This document shows, piece after piece, positions 37,637 through 45,665 of a DNA stretch of 64,000 nt. Both the position numbers and the translations under genes were made by a program. The notes beneath the pieces were generated by a model that ran no database searches, was not told the DNA's origin, and worked only from the letters and a program-made list of their open reading frames with translations. Position 1 is the first letter of the stretch; the number at the start of each line of letters is the position of its first letter. Source of the DNA: an uncultured Bacilli bacterium (GTDB taxonomy: Bacteria > Bacillota_I > Bacilli_A > RFN20 > DUOF01); contig CAKPSD010000002.1 in the NCBI GenBank assembly GCA_934183255.1, positions 62,001 through 126,000 of the forward strand. The letters run 5' to 3'.

Positions 37637-37650
37637 AATTTCATCAATTT

Positions 37651-37724
37651 TGGAGCAGACAAGGGGAATCGAACCCCCACAACAAGCTTGGGAAGCTTGT
37701 GTTCTACCACTAAACTATGTCTGC
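37651..37724 (-). tRNA. tRNA-Gly (anticodon CCC)
   Basis: 74 nt including encoded CCA. Acceptor GCAGACA/TGTCTGC, D arm GTTTAGTGGTAGAAC, anticodon stem CAAGC/GCTTG with loop TTCCCAA (anticodon CCC), T arm GGGGGTTCGATTCCCC, discriminator T as in bacterial tRNA-Gly. Reads GGG. Three bases downstream of tRNA-Asn, same transcript. Confidence 0.95.
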
Positions 37725-37727
37725 ATA

Positions 37728-37803
37728 TGGCGCCTAGTGTAGGACTCGAACCTACGACCGATCGGTTAACAGCCGATTGCTCTACCGACTGAGCTAACTA
37801 GGC
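37728..37803 (-). tRNA. tRNA-Asn (anticodon GTT)
   Basis: 76 nt including encoded CCA. Acceptor GCCTAGT/ACTAGGC, D arm TAGCTCAGTCGGTAGAGCA, anticodon loop CTGTTAA, T arm GTAGGTTCGAGTCCTAC, discriminator G. Confidence 0.96.
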
Positions 37804-38375
37804 ATAATACTAATAGGTTTAAAAGATACTTTTGAAAACTTTAACATTTTTTAGCACTTTGAAGTTTTATAATTGCTATAAGCTGTTAAAAATTTTCATC
37901 AAACAGGATAAAAGTTTACCTATATTATTTTAGAAGTTGCGTCAAGTTAGCCAAACTTTGTTAACACTTCTTTTCCTGCACCTTTATTTTACCAAATTTG
38001 TATCTTTTAAATCAAGTTTCAATATACTTAATGCGAATTTTTCTTTTTAAAATTGCTTTGTTTTTTTATTTTTTGCAATATAATTTTTTATTAAACAGCA
38101 AAAATCAGTTTATAAAAAAATTTTTAAATAAAACAGCACATTTACAAGTGTAAGCCAAAATCTTTTTCATATTTTCTAATGTTACTTAATTTTGAATAAT
38201 ACATCCTTGGCAGCAACTCTGCGATTAATATTCTTTCAAAATTTTGTCAAATAAATAAAACAATACACGTTTGTGGCAAATTTATAAAATATTAAAGCAA
38301 TCAGAAACTTTAGTATTGTTTTATGTATATTAAAGGTAAAGAAACATTAAAAACTGCATAATGGTCCTTTTTAAC
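37804..38375. other. Long AT-rich non-coding stretch between tRNA-Asn and ktrA
   Basis: About 570 bp without a convincing gene, unusual for this compact window. It must hold the tRNA promoter (not clearly readable) on the left. Minus strand 38143-38250 has a short gene-like reading frame lacking a start (ILIAELLPRMYYSKLSNIRK in the middle, ending GLHL and stop) with higher G+C than its surroundings, possibly a gene remnant. Otherwise nothing recognised. Confidence 0.5.
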
Positions 38376-39026
38376 TTATTTTATTTTTGATATCTTTGAT
38401 TTATCCCCTATGACAATTAGTTTTGTATTTTGACTAAGAGGCATATTAGGATCTATATTTATGTTTATTTTTTGATTTTCTTTTAGCGCAATAACATTTA
38501 AATTATATTTTTTTCTGAAGTTCAAATCCATCAGCGTTTTGCCAATCCATTCATGCTTTACATCCAATTCTATCATTGAAACATCATTGGATAGTTCAAT
38601 GATGTCTACAAATCCTGAACTTAATAAATTTTTTGCCATTCTGATACCTGAATCTTTTTCTGGAAAAACAACTTTATCTGCTCCTACTTTGGTTAAAATT
38701 TTACAATGCATTTCGTTAGAACATTTTGCAATCACCATTGGGACTTTAAGTTCTTTACATTGCATTACCGTCATAACGCTTGATTCGATATTTTCTCCCA
38801 TAGACACAATTACGACATCAACATTCGATATTCCTAATCTCTTTAAGACCTCTGCATCTGTTGTATCAGCACATTTACAAAAAGGCAATTCGTTTGAAAC
38901 ATTATTTACTATATTTTCATTTAAATCTACGGCAATAACCTCTGCCCCATTATTTACAAGTTCTTTTGCAACGGATACTCCATATCTACCAAGTCCAAAA
39001 ACGGCGTACGTCTTATTTATACTCAT
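38376..39026 (-). CDS. ktrA: Ktr/Trk potassium uptake regulatory subunit (RCK protein)
   Basis: Cytosolic ring-forming gating subunit. N-terminal Rossmann RCK_N domain with VFGLGRYGVSVAKEL and the acidic DLNE at the second strand; a C-terminal RCK_C domain from about residue 135 (SLIELDVKHEWIGKTLMDL), which in KtrA binds c-di-AMP. 216 residues, normal. AAGGGGG ribosome site. Follows ktrB by 14 nt. Codon and base composition differ from most of the window (about one-third G+C, CpG common). Confidence 0.92.
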   Translation of the reverse strand: MSINKTYAVFGLGRYGVSVAKELVNNGAEVIAVDLNENIVNNVSNELPFCKCADTTDAEVLKRLGISNVDVVIVSMGENIESSVMTVMQCKELKVPMVIAKCSNEMHCKILTKVGADKVVFPEKDSGIRMAKNLLSSGFVDIIELSNDVSMIELDVKHEWIGKTLMDLNFRKKYNLNVIALKENQKININIDPNMPLSQNTKLIVIGDKSKISKIK

Positions 39027-39040
39027 ATATCAATTCCCCC

Positions 39041-40396
39041 TTATCCTATACTAACATCTTCTGTCGGATTCAATATTATATTGGTCGACTCTTTTTTCGA
39101 CTTGAATGCAATTGCAAGAGAAATAGGTCCGACTCTTCCTAAATACATTGTTGTAATTATAATTATTTTTCCTATATTATTTAAGAATGGTGTTAAATTT
39201 CTTGATAATCCCACGGTGGCAGTCGCACTGACCGTTTCGTATAATACATCAACAATTGACCTATCTGTTGTTAAACTTAACAAAATTGTTGAGATAATTA
39301 TTATAGTAAACGACATAAACGTCACTGCAACTGCCTTTCTAGTGATTTCGCTTGACAAGTTTCTATTGAATAAGACAACTTCTTTTTTATTTCTGATTGA
39401 AGCAATTGCAATGGCAATCAATGATACAACTGTAATGGTTTTTATGCCTCCTGCTGTTCCAACTGGAGAACCACCAATAAACATCAAAATCAAGCAAACA
39501 ATAACAGATTGATCAGTTAAATTTTCTTGTGAAATAGTAGCAAAACCTGCAGTACGTGTTGTTATTGATTGAAATAATGAAACTTGCATTTTATCAAAAA
39601 AATTTAATGTACCAATAGTATTTTCATTGTTATATTCAAACGAAAATATCAAGAATGCTCCAGCCAATATAAGAACCAAAGTTGAGCTAACAACTATTTT
39701 ACTATGCAATGTCAACGATTTGAAACATTTTAACTTTTTATATTTAAATTGTTTTAGAACCCTTAATATATCCCACCAAACGATAAAGCCTAATCCTCCC
39801 AAAATTATCAATAGCGATGTAGTTATGTTAATCAAAGGGTTAGTAGCGTATTTAGATAAACTTACATCTCCTATTACATCCATTCCTGCATTACAAAACG
39901 CAGAAACAGAATTAAATAGAGAAATCCAAATTCCTTTTATGCCATAATCAGGTATAAAAACTATCATATATAATATTGCACCAATCAGTTCTATTAAAAA
40001 AGCACCTAAAAAAACGTGTTTAACAAATTTTTTTAATCCAAACATCGTATTAAGATTAAATGCATCTTGAATTAATTGATAATCTTTAAGTTTTAGTTTC
40101 TTATTTATCATTATCGTAAACGCTGACATAAATGTAACGGCTCCCAATCCTCCAATTTGAATTAGAATCAGAATCACAATTTGTCCGAATAGACTCCAAG
40201 TAGAATGGGTAGTGACGGTTACAAGGCCAGTTACGCATGTTGAAGTTGTTGCCGTAAACAAAGTGTCAATATAATTTATACTATTCCCATTTTTTACGCT
40301 AATCGGTAACGACAATAAAATGCTACCTACAAGAATAACAGCCAAAAAACTTAATAATATAATGTGAGTTGTGGAAAAAAGAAACTTTTTATTCAT
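39041..40396 (-). CDS. ktrB: Ktr/Trk potassium transporter membrane subunit
   Basis: K+ channel-like translocator with four M1-P-M2 repeats. The selectivity-filter glycines are visible: TSTCVTGL, SAFCNAGMD, ITTRTAGFA and SATATVGLS. 451 residues from ATG 40396, which has TTGGAGAG upstream; a longer start at 40471 would add a Cys/Phe-rich stretch without a ribosome site. Promoter at 40497-40525. G+C about 33% and frequent CpG set it apart from neighbours at about 25-28%. Confidence 0.93.
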   Translation of the reverse strand: MNKKFLFSTTHIILLSFLAVILVGSILLSLPISVKNGNSINYIDTLFTATTSTCVTGLVTVTTHSTWSLFGQIVILILIQIGGLGAVTFMSAFTIMINKKLKLKDYQLIQDAFNLNTMFGLKKFVKHVFLGAFLIELIGAILYMIVFIPDYGIKGIWISLFNSVSAFCNAGMDVIGDVSLSKYATNPLINITTSLLIILGGLGFIVWWDILRVLKQFKYKKLKCFKSLTLHSKIVVSSTLVLILAGAFLIFSFEYNNENTIGTLNFFDKMQVSLFQSITTRTAGFATISQENLTDQSVIVCLILMFIGGSPVGTAGGIKTITVVSLIAIAIASIRNKKEVVLFNRNLSSEITRKAVAVTFMSFTIIIISTILLSLTTDRSIVDVLYETVSATATVGLSRNLTPFLNNIGKIIIITTMYLGRVGPISLAIAFKSKKESTNIILNPTEDVSIG

Positions 40397-40496
40397 TTTA
40401 CACTCTCCAATCTTGAATTTAAAGCAAAAAAAGCACAAAAAACTCTTCAAAGCGTTTAGAAACTCCATCAATTTTCATATAATTAAATTTACTACA

Positions 40497-40525
40497 ATTT
40501 TAGCATACAATTATTGGTAAATCAA
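40497..40525 (-). promoter_or_regulatory. ktrBA promoter
   Basis: Minus strand TTGATT (40525-40520), 17-nt spacer, TAAAAT (40502-40497) preceded by TGC (extended -10). It leaves a leader of about 90 nt before ktrB. Confidence 0.6.
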
Positions 40526-40785
40526 CAATAAGATATAATCAAAGTTCTGATAATATAATGATATTATTAACTTGTTAGTTACATTTGAACATCAATAGTA
40601 GTAATCACCCCTACATTAACTGGGACTTATGATTTTTATAAAACAAAAAAATAATTGAGTTCTATGTTCCTTGATATTTTATAATTTATAAACCTTTTAG
40701 CATTAACAACATAACTCATAATAAAAAACATTAAATTATTATATAAATGTTACAAATTTGCTATTCAATAATTGCTATAAGGCTA
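40526..40785. other. Non-coding stretch between ktrB promoter and tmRNA terminator
   Basis: No gene recognised. AT-rich apart from a short patch around 40608-40640 (CCCCTACATTAACTGGGAC on the plus strand). No c-di-AMP riboswitch could be recognised upstream of ktrB. Confidence 0.45.
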
Positions 40786-40817
40786 TAAAAAAACTCCGAT
40801 ATATGTTTGACCAGAGT
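40786..40817 (-). terminator. tmRNA terminator
   Basis: Minus strand ACTCTGGT pairs ATCGGAGT (40793-40817, with G-U pairs) followed by seven T, 14 nt past the tmRNA CCA. Confidence 0.8.
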
Positions 40818-40830
40818 AATTATTTCAATT

Positions 40831-41195
40831 TGGTGGAGCCGAGGGAAGTCGAATCCCTGTCCAAATAACTTCAAGTAAAGACCTCTACAGTTTAGTCTTT
40901 AATTGTATTTCATTATTAAATTAGGTTAAAGACCGACCATTTAATAACTATCCTATTATATTTTCGAGTTTGATTTATAGAAATCATCAAGCCTTATTCC
41001 TTGTATATGACGTTACTATTAAAACCAAGGACAAATCTTAACGTAACGCGCACTTCTTCGCTATTGAAGATTAAAGTCTATGACTAATATGCGTATGAAT
41101 AGTTATAATTGCCATTTAATTGGCGTTTGATTACTAACGAAATCACTCGACTGCAATCCTTACCCTCCACTACCTGTCGAAACCATGACGGCCCC
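40831..41195 (-). ncRNA. ssrA: tmRNA (transfer-messenger RNA)
   Basis: 365 nt, one-piece. Acceptor GGGGCCG at the 5' end pairs CGGCTCC at the 3' end, followed by A and encoded CCA; the 5' GTCATGGTTTCGACAGG and the 3' GGACAGGGATTCGACTTCCC T arm are classic. The tag frame begins at GGC in AAATGGCAATTATAAC and reads GNYNYSYAY then TAG (41109-41080 region); with the charged Ala the tag is A-GNYNYSYAY. The partner smpB lies 1.8 kb upstream on the same strand. Confidence 0.95.
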
Positions 41196-41227
41196 ATAGT
41201 GTATACACATAAGTGCTCTTATATTAT

Positions 41228-41267
41228 AATAAAAATAATAAAAAATATTCAATGTTTTTTATTATTT
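41228..41267 (-). terminator. AT-only hairpin after the HEFVH gene
   Basis: A perfect 13-bp inverted repeat AAATAATAAAAAA / TTTTTTATTATTT (41233-41267) with a 9-nt loop, followed by T-rich sequence on the minus strand, 8 nt past the stop. It has no G-C pairs, so strength is uncertain. Confidence 0.45.
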
Positions 41268-41274
41268 TACACAA

Positions 41275-42654
41275 TTACTTTTTAATTTTTTCTTTTTCAA
41301 TACTACTAATTAGTTTTTGTAATTGCTCATCTTTTAAATCTTGTCCTGCTAACATATTTCCTGTAAAGCATGAATTAATTTTAGCCATGTTATGAACACC
41401 AACTTTTTTTTCTAACTCTACTACATTATCATTTAATTTAGCATTTAATACATCATCCCAAATTTTACTGTTTTTCAAAATTTCAACAAGTGAAAGCATA
41501 GGATCATATACAGTCCCCGCTCTTTCACCTTCAATATTTGTATCTAAAATATCATCATTTAAATATTGAGTTGCTTTTAAAGAAAGATATTCAGTAATAG
41601 CTTCATTTATTAAAGTATATTTATTTGTAAATGAGTTTTTATGATCATGAGTATGAGCATCTATACTATGAACAAATTCGTGTATTATTGCGTCATTCAT
41701 TGATTTTGCTGGTAATGAAAATAACTTTTCGGGAAACATACAATATACTACAGATTCATTGTTCTTATCAAAGTACTTAGAACACATCGCAGTTGAACTC
41801 ATTAATGAAGCATATGATCCTGTTAAAGCTCCAATATTTTTAGAAGATACACCTATTCTTTCTATAATATCTTTCCAATTATTTTCAGAAAAAATAACAT
41901 TAAAAGCCTCAAGATTAAAGACTTCATCTAATTTATTAATCATCTTTGTAGCATCTATATTACTAAGTAAAAAATTCTTATCATTAACTCTTTCACATAG
42001 CGCTTTCCTATCATCTAAAATAATTTTCTTTTCTTCTAAATTGTAATTATTCTCATTTACTGTATATGAAAGTAATTCATTTCTAAAATCAATAAGATCC
42101 TCAATAGACTTAATATTATATTTTTTAAATATTTTATCCGTCGATTCAAGTTTTTTCTTATAATTAATTGCATCTATGAGACTAGAAAAAGACCTTTTTA
42201 AATCCGATAAGTAAGCTTTTTTTACTACTTTTTTTATTTTAGAATCGATCATTTTCATTCCTTCATCTTTATAAAAAGAATATAAAACTTTATATTTATC
42301 AAAGTTTATTCCTACTCTCTCATATAAATTAGCATTTCTATTATATTTATTAATGATTTCTGTATCTTCACCTGCCATATATGAACTACTCATAATTCTA
42401 GCTTTATTATTTATATAAGGTTTTATATCAAAGAAAACAAGTTCACTTACTTCAGACATTAATTTATTAAGTTTTTTATCATAAGTTGTCTCAAAAGGTT
42501 CTAAATTTGGAGTAATCACTATAGTTGAATCAACTTTATTTTTTACATATTTATAAATATTATCAAATTTTAAACTAGAGTTATCCGCTATTGCCATAGC
42601 AATAGAAAAAGATATTTCTTTTTTTCTAGAATTAATTAAATCTACTCTATTCAT
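41275..42654 (-). CDS. Putative zincin metallopeptidase (HEFVH)
   Basis: 459-residue protein without a recognised family. AIIHEFVHSIDAHTHDH near residue 320 has the HExxH zinc motif, and INEAITEYLSLKA about 25 residues later gives the likely third ligand Glu in the NExxxE form of gluzincins. The N-terminal 300 residues are Lys/Asn-rich and helical. No signal peptide, so it is probably cytosolic. Start ATG 42654 has GGTGAT upstream and overlaps the small preceding gene by 8 nt. It lies between smpB and ssrA, but a functional link to trans-translation is not shown. Confidence 0.65.
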   Translation of the reverse strand: MNRVDLINSRKKEISFSIAMAIADNSSLKFDNIYKYVKNKVDSTIVITPNLEPFETTYDKKLNKLMSEVSELVFFDIKPYINNKARIMSSSYMAGEDTEIINKYNRNANLYERVGINFDKYKVLYSFYKDEGMKMIDSKIKKVVKKAYLSDLKRSFSSLIDAINYKKKLESTDKIFKKYNIKSIEDLIDFRNELLSYTVNENNYNLEEKKIILDDRKALCERVNDKNFLLSNIDATKMINKLDEVFNLEAFNVIFSENNWKDIIERIGVSSKNIGALTGSYASLMSSTAMCSKYFDKNNESVVYCMFPEKLFSLPAKSMNDAIIHEFVHSIDAHTHDHKNSFTNKYTLINEAITEYLSLKATQYLNDDILDTNIEGERAGTVYDPMLSLVEILKNSKIWDDVLNAKLNDNVVELEKKVGVHNMAKINSCFTGNMLAGQDLKDEQLQKLISSIEKEKIKK

Positions 42655-42961
42655 AACTATCACCAACCAACACACTTAAATATGATTTAAATAACATCCA
42701 ATTTGAAGGAACTTCATTAAAACAAAACTTAGTTATATCATTATTTTTATAAAAAGAAACTTCATATGTGCCTTCTTCTAAATTGTTATTTTTCCATTTA
42801 TTAGCGAGTGAAAAAAGCCCTAGAACAGTATTAAAAATATTTTTATATTCTACTTCTATTCTTTGTTTATGGTTGTTTTCTATTAACTCGACACTATCCC
42901 TATTAATAACAAAATAGCGATAACCTATACCTTCTATAAACTCTTTCACTTCTACTAGCAT
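42647..42961 (-). CDS. Hypothetical protein, 104 residues
   Basis: Not recognised. Small, mixed alpha/beta, soluble: EVKEFIEGIGYRYFVINRDS then a hydrophobic central helix FNTVLGLFSLANKW and a Trp-containing C-terminal helix. Overlaps the zincin gene by 8 nt and starts 4 nt after smpB, so it is part of rnr-smpB-x-zincin. GGTGATTTT ribosome site. Confidence 0.55.
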   Translation of the reverse strand: MLVEVKEFIEGIGYRYFVINRDSVELIENNHKQRIEVEYKNIFNTVLGLFSLANKWKNNNLEEGTYEVSFYKNNDITKFCFNEVPSNWMLFKSYLSVLVGDSYE

Positions 42962-42965
42962 AAAA

Positions 42966-43427
42966 TCACCTATTAATTTCTTTAATCATTGATTTAATAT
43001 TTCTATTTATTGTTTTTTCTTTTTCTACTTCTCTTTTATCATAATTTTTCTTTCCCTTAGCTAAAGCAATCTCTACTTTTGCCTTACCATTATTTAAATA
43101 AACTTTAGTAGGAACAATAGTATATCCTTTTTCTTTTACTTTATTGTCAAGTTTTCTAATTTCTTGCTTATTAAGTAATAATTTTCTAGTTCTAGTAGGA
43201 TCAGGATTGAAAACACTGCCGTTTGTGTATGGAGAAATATGCATATTAATAATATATGCTTCTTCATTTTTTATTTGAATGTGACTATCTTTTAGATTAA
43301 CATTTCCTCCTCTAATGGATTTTATTTCACTTCCTTCTAAAACAATACCTGCTTCAAAAGTAGTTTCTAAAAAATAATCAAAACTTGCTTTCTTATTAAA
43401 ACAAATGTTTTTTATTCCTTTTTCCAT
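42966..43427 (-). CDS. smpB: SsrA-binding protein
   Basis: Delivers tmRNA to stalled ribosomes. 153 residues; FEAGIVLEGSEIKSIRGGNVNLKDSH and LLLNKQEIRKLDNKVKEKGYTIVP are the conserved OB-fold core, and a Lys-rich tail KKNYDKREVEKEKTINR follows. Start ATG 43427 lies one base after the rnr stop, giving family length; longer frames run into rnr. Cotranscribed with rnr, the common arrangement in Firmicutes. Confidence 0.96.
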   Translation of the reverse strand: MEKGIKNICFNKKASFDYFLETTFEAGIVLEGSEIKSIRGGNVNLKDSHIQIKNEEAYIINMHISPYTNGSVFNPDPTRTRKLLLNKQEIRKLDNKVKEKGYTIVPTKVYLNNGKAKVEIALAKGKKNYDKREVEKEKTINRNIKSMIKEINR

Positions 43428-43428
43428 T

Positions 43429-45585
43429 TCAGTGTTTTCTTCCTTTTCTCCTATTTTCTCTATTATCATTATCCGTTTTTTTAGGCTTATAGTCAACTGG
43501 AGCAAAATCAATTAAGGATTCACTCTTACTAGCTCTAGCTACTCTAACCTTAAACTCACTACCTACTTTTAATAACTTGTTAGTTCTCTTACCAAAAGCT
43601 AACATTCTATCTCTATCATAAACATATGTATCATCTCTTAAATATTCAAATTTAACATATCCTTCAATTGTATTTGGAAGCTGAACAAACATTCCTTTAT
43701 CAGTAAATCCAGAAATCTTACCAACAAATGTTTCACCAACTTTATCTTCCATATACTCTGCCATCTTCATCTTTGTAACATCTCTTTCAAGTTGTTCTGC
43801 TCTTCTCTCTTGCATAGATGTAGATTCGCCTATTTCGTATAAATAATTCAATATTTCATCAAAGTTTAAATTTTCAAAATTTTCTGGTTCAAATAAATAT
43901 TTTTTCATTAAACGATGTGCTACTAAATCTGGGTATCTTCTAATTGGAGAAGTAACCTGCATATATGCATCACTTGCTAAACCAAAGTGCCCAATATTTT
44001 CAGGGCCATAATAAGCCTTTGGTAAACTTCTCAAAAGTAATGATGATAATACTGTTTTAACTAATTCATCATCTTCACTATCAAGTATTCCTCTAACATC
44101 ATTACTATGATATCCATTCTTACTATTTCTAACTTTATGTCCCATGCTTCTAGCCATATGAACAAATCTTTCAAATTTTTCTTCAGATGGAGCTTCGTGC
44201 ACACGATACATAAATGGTAATCTCATGCTATCAAAAGTAGAAGCAACAAATTCATTTGTTAAAATCATTAAATCTTCAATTGCCTTTTCTGCTAAACCAC
44301 GATATCTAAGTTTAATATCTGTAGGATGACCATTTTGATCTGTAATTACTTTAGCTTCTGGAATATCAAGTTCTAATTGTCCTCTTTCATCTCTATCTTT
44401 TCTAATTGCAGCGCTTGCTTTAACCATTGCTTCTAACATAGGAACGAATTCCTTATCTTTTTCAATTGTTTCAGGATCGTTTTGTTCAACAATTTTGTTT
44501 ACCTCATCATAAGTAAATCTTTTTTTAGAATTAATAACGCCCATTTTTATTTCGCCATCTTCTAATTTACCATCTTTACTAACATTCATAATAAAACTCA
44601 TTGTTAATCTATCTTCATGAGGCATTAATGAACATTTACCATTAGATAATATTTGAGGAAGCATAGGAACTACAGAATAAATTAAGTAGATAGATGTGCC
44701 CCTCTCTACTGCATCATTATCAATTGCTCCTCCCTCTTTAACATAAGCAGAAACATCAGCAATATGCACACCAACTTTAAATCCACCATCTTCTCTTTCA
44801 TATACTTCTACTGCATCATCAAAATCTTTAGCATCATTACCATCTATTGTAAAAATCATATGATCTCTAAAGTCTGTTCTTGTTTTTAAATCTTCTTCAT
44901 TAACATCTCTAGATACTTCTTCTGCTTCTTTAAGACAAGCTTCACTAAATTCTATTGGAGCTTCAGCTTCAATTAAATATGCTCTAATATCAACATTAGG
45001 ATCATCTTTATAGCCAATTACTTCCTTTATAACAGGCTCAACACCTGCTTTTGTATCCACTAATTCATATACAACTTTATATCCATTAACTAAATTTTTA
45101 CATCTACTTGGATCTAATTTTAATTCAACATTAAGTTTCTTACTTTGAGGTAAAATATAATAATCATATTTGCCTGGTCTAACTTCTTTAGTAACTACTT
45201 CACCAACTAATTTATTAATATTATGTTTAATAACTTTAACTAAAGTTTCATCTTCTGCTAAATGAATTAATACTTCGTCTTTTGGTAATACTATATCTCT
45301 TCTTTTCTTATCTATCTTTAAATCTTTTTCATATTTATCAATTTTAACAAAAATATAGTCATCAAAAACTCCTGTAACTACACCTTTAAAGTATCCCTTA
45401 GTACTAGCAAGAACTAAATTTCCTTTACTACTTTCCATAATTACATATTCTTCTTTTAATTCTTTTAAAGCATTAATAACTTCTTCTTTACTATAGTTAG
45501 AAAAGAAATTAACAAAATCTTCTTCCTCTGCAGGAATATATCTTTTCTTACTCATTTCTGCTATTATCTCATCTTTTAGCATCAT
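43429..45585 (-). CDS. rnr: Ribonuclease R
   Basis: 3'-5' exoribonuclease processing structured RNA and mRNAs released by trans-translation. N-terminal helix-turn-helix and cold-shock domains, then RNB catalytic domain with IDGNDAKDFDDAVEV (metal Asp cluster) near residue 248, RRYPDLVAHR, and a C-terminal S1 domain GKISGFTDKGMFVQL near residue 620 ending in a basic tail. 718 residues. AAGGAT site. Stop TGA one base ahead of smpB. Confidence 0.96.
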   Translation of the reverse strand: MMLKDEIIAEMSKKRYIPAEEEDFVNFFSNYSKEEVINALKELKEEYVIMESSKGNLVLASTKGYFKGVVTGVFDDYIFVKIDKYEKDLKIDKKRRDIVLPKDEVLIHLAEDETLVKVIKHNINKLVGEVVTKEVRPGKYDYYILPQSKKLNVELKLDPSRCKNLVNGYKVVYELVDTKAGVEPVIKEVIGYKDDPNVDIRAYLIEAEAPIEFSEACLKEAEEVSRDVNEEDLKTRTDFRDHMIFTIDGNDAKDFDDAVEVYEREDGGFKVGVHIADVSAYVKEGGAIDNDAVERGTSIYLIYSVVPMLPQILSNGKCSLMPHEDRLTMSFIMNVSKDGKLEDGEIKMGVINSKKRFTYDEVNKIVEQNDPETIEKDKEFVPMLEAMVKASAAIRKDRDERGQLELDIPEAKVITDQNGHPTDIKLRYRGLAEKAIEDLMILTNEFVASTFDSMRLPFMYRVHEAPSEEKFERFVHMARSMGHKVRNSKNGYHSNDVRGILDSEDDELVKTVLSSLLLRSLPKAYYGPENIGHFGLASDAYMQVTSPIRRYPDLVAHRLMKKYLFEPENFENLNFDEILNYLYEIGESTSMQERRAEQLERDVTKMKMAEYMEDKVGETFVGKISGFTDKGMFVQLPNTIEGYVKFEYLRDDTYVYDRDRMLAFGKRTNKLLKVGSEFKVRVARASKSESLIDFAPVDYKPKKTDNDNRENRRKGRKH

Positions 45586-45635
45586 TAGTCACATCCTTAT
45601 TTATATTGTACAAGTTTTTTATTCACTTAGCAATT

Positions 45636-45658
45636 AAAAAAATGCTATCACTAGCATT
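45636..45658 (-). terminator. Terminator after the Sel1-repeat gene
   Basis: Minus strand AATGCTA-GTGA-TAGCATT (45641-45658) followed by T run. Separates the Sel1 gene from rnr. Confidence 0.85.
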
Positions 45659-45665
45659 TTATTTA

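Noticed and set aside
37869..40781. 14-bp direct repeat ATAATTGCTATAAG flanking the ktr segment as attachment sites
   Set aside because: In a genome this AT-rich many 14-mers repeat by chance in 64 kb, there is no integrase gene, and the repeats do not match tRNA or tmRNA ends.
40397..40830. c-di-AMP (ydaO) riboswitch upstream of ktrB
   Set aside because: The conserved core could not be recognised and the leader after the promoter is only about 90 nt.
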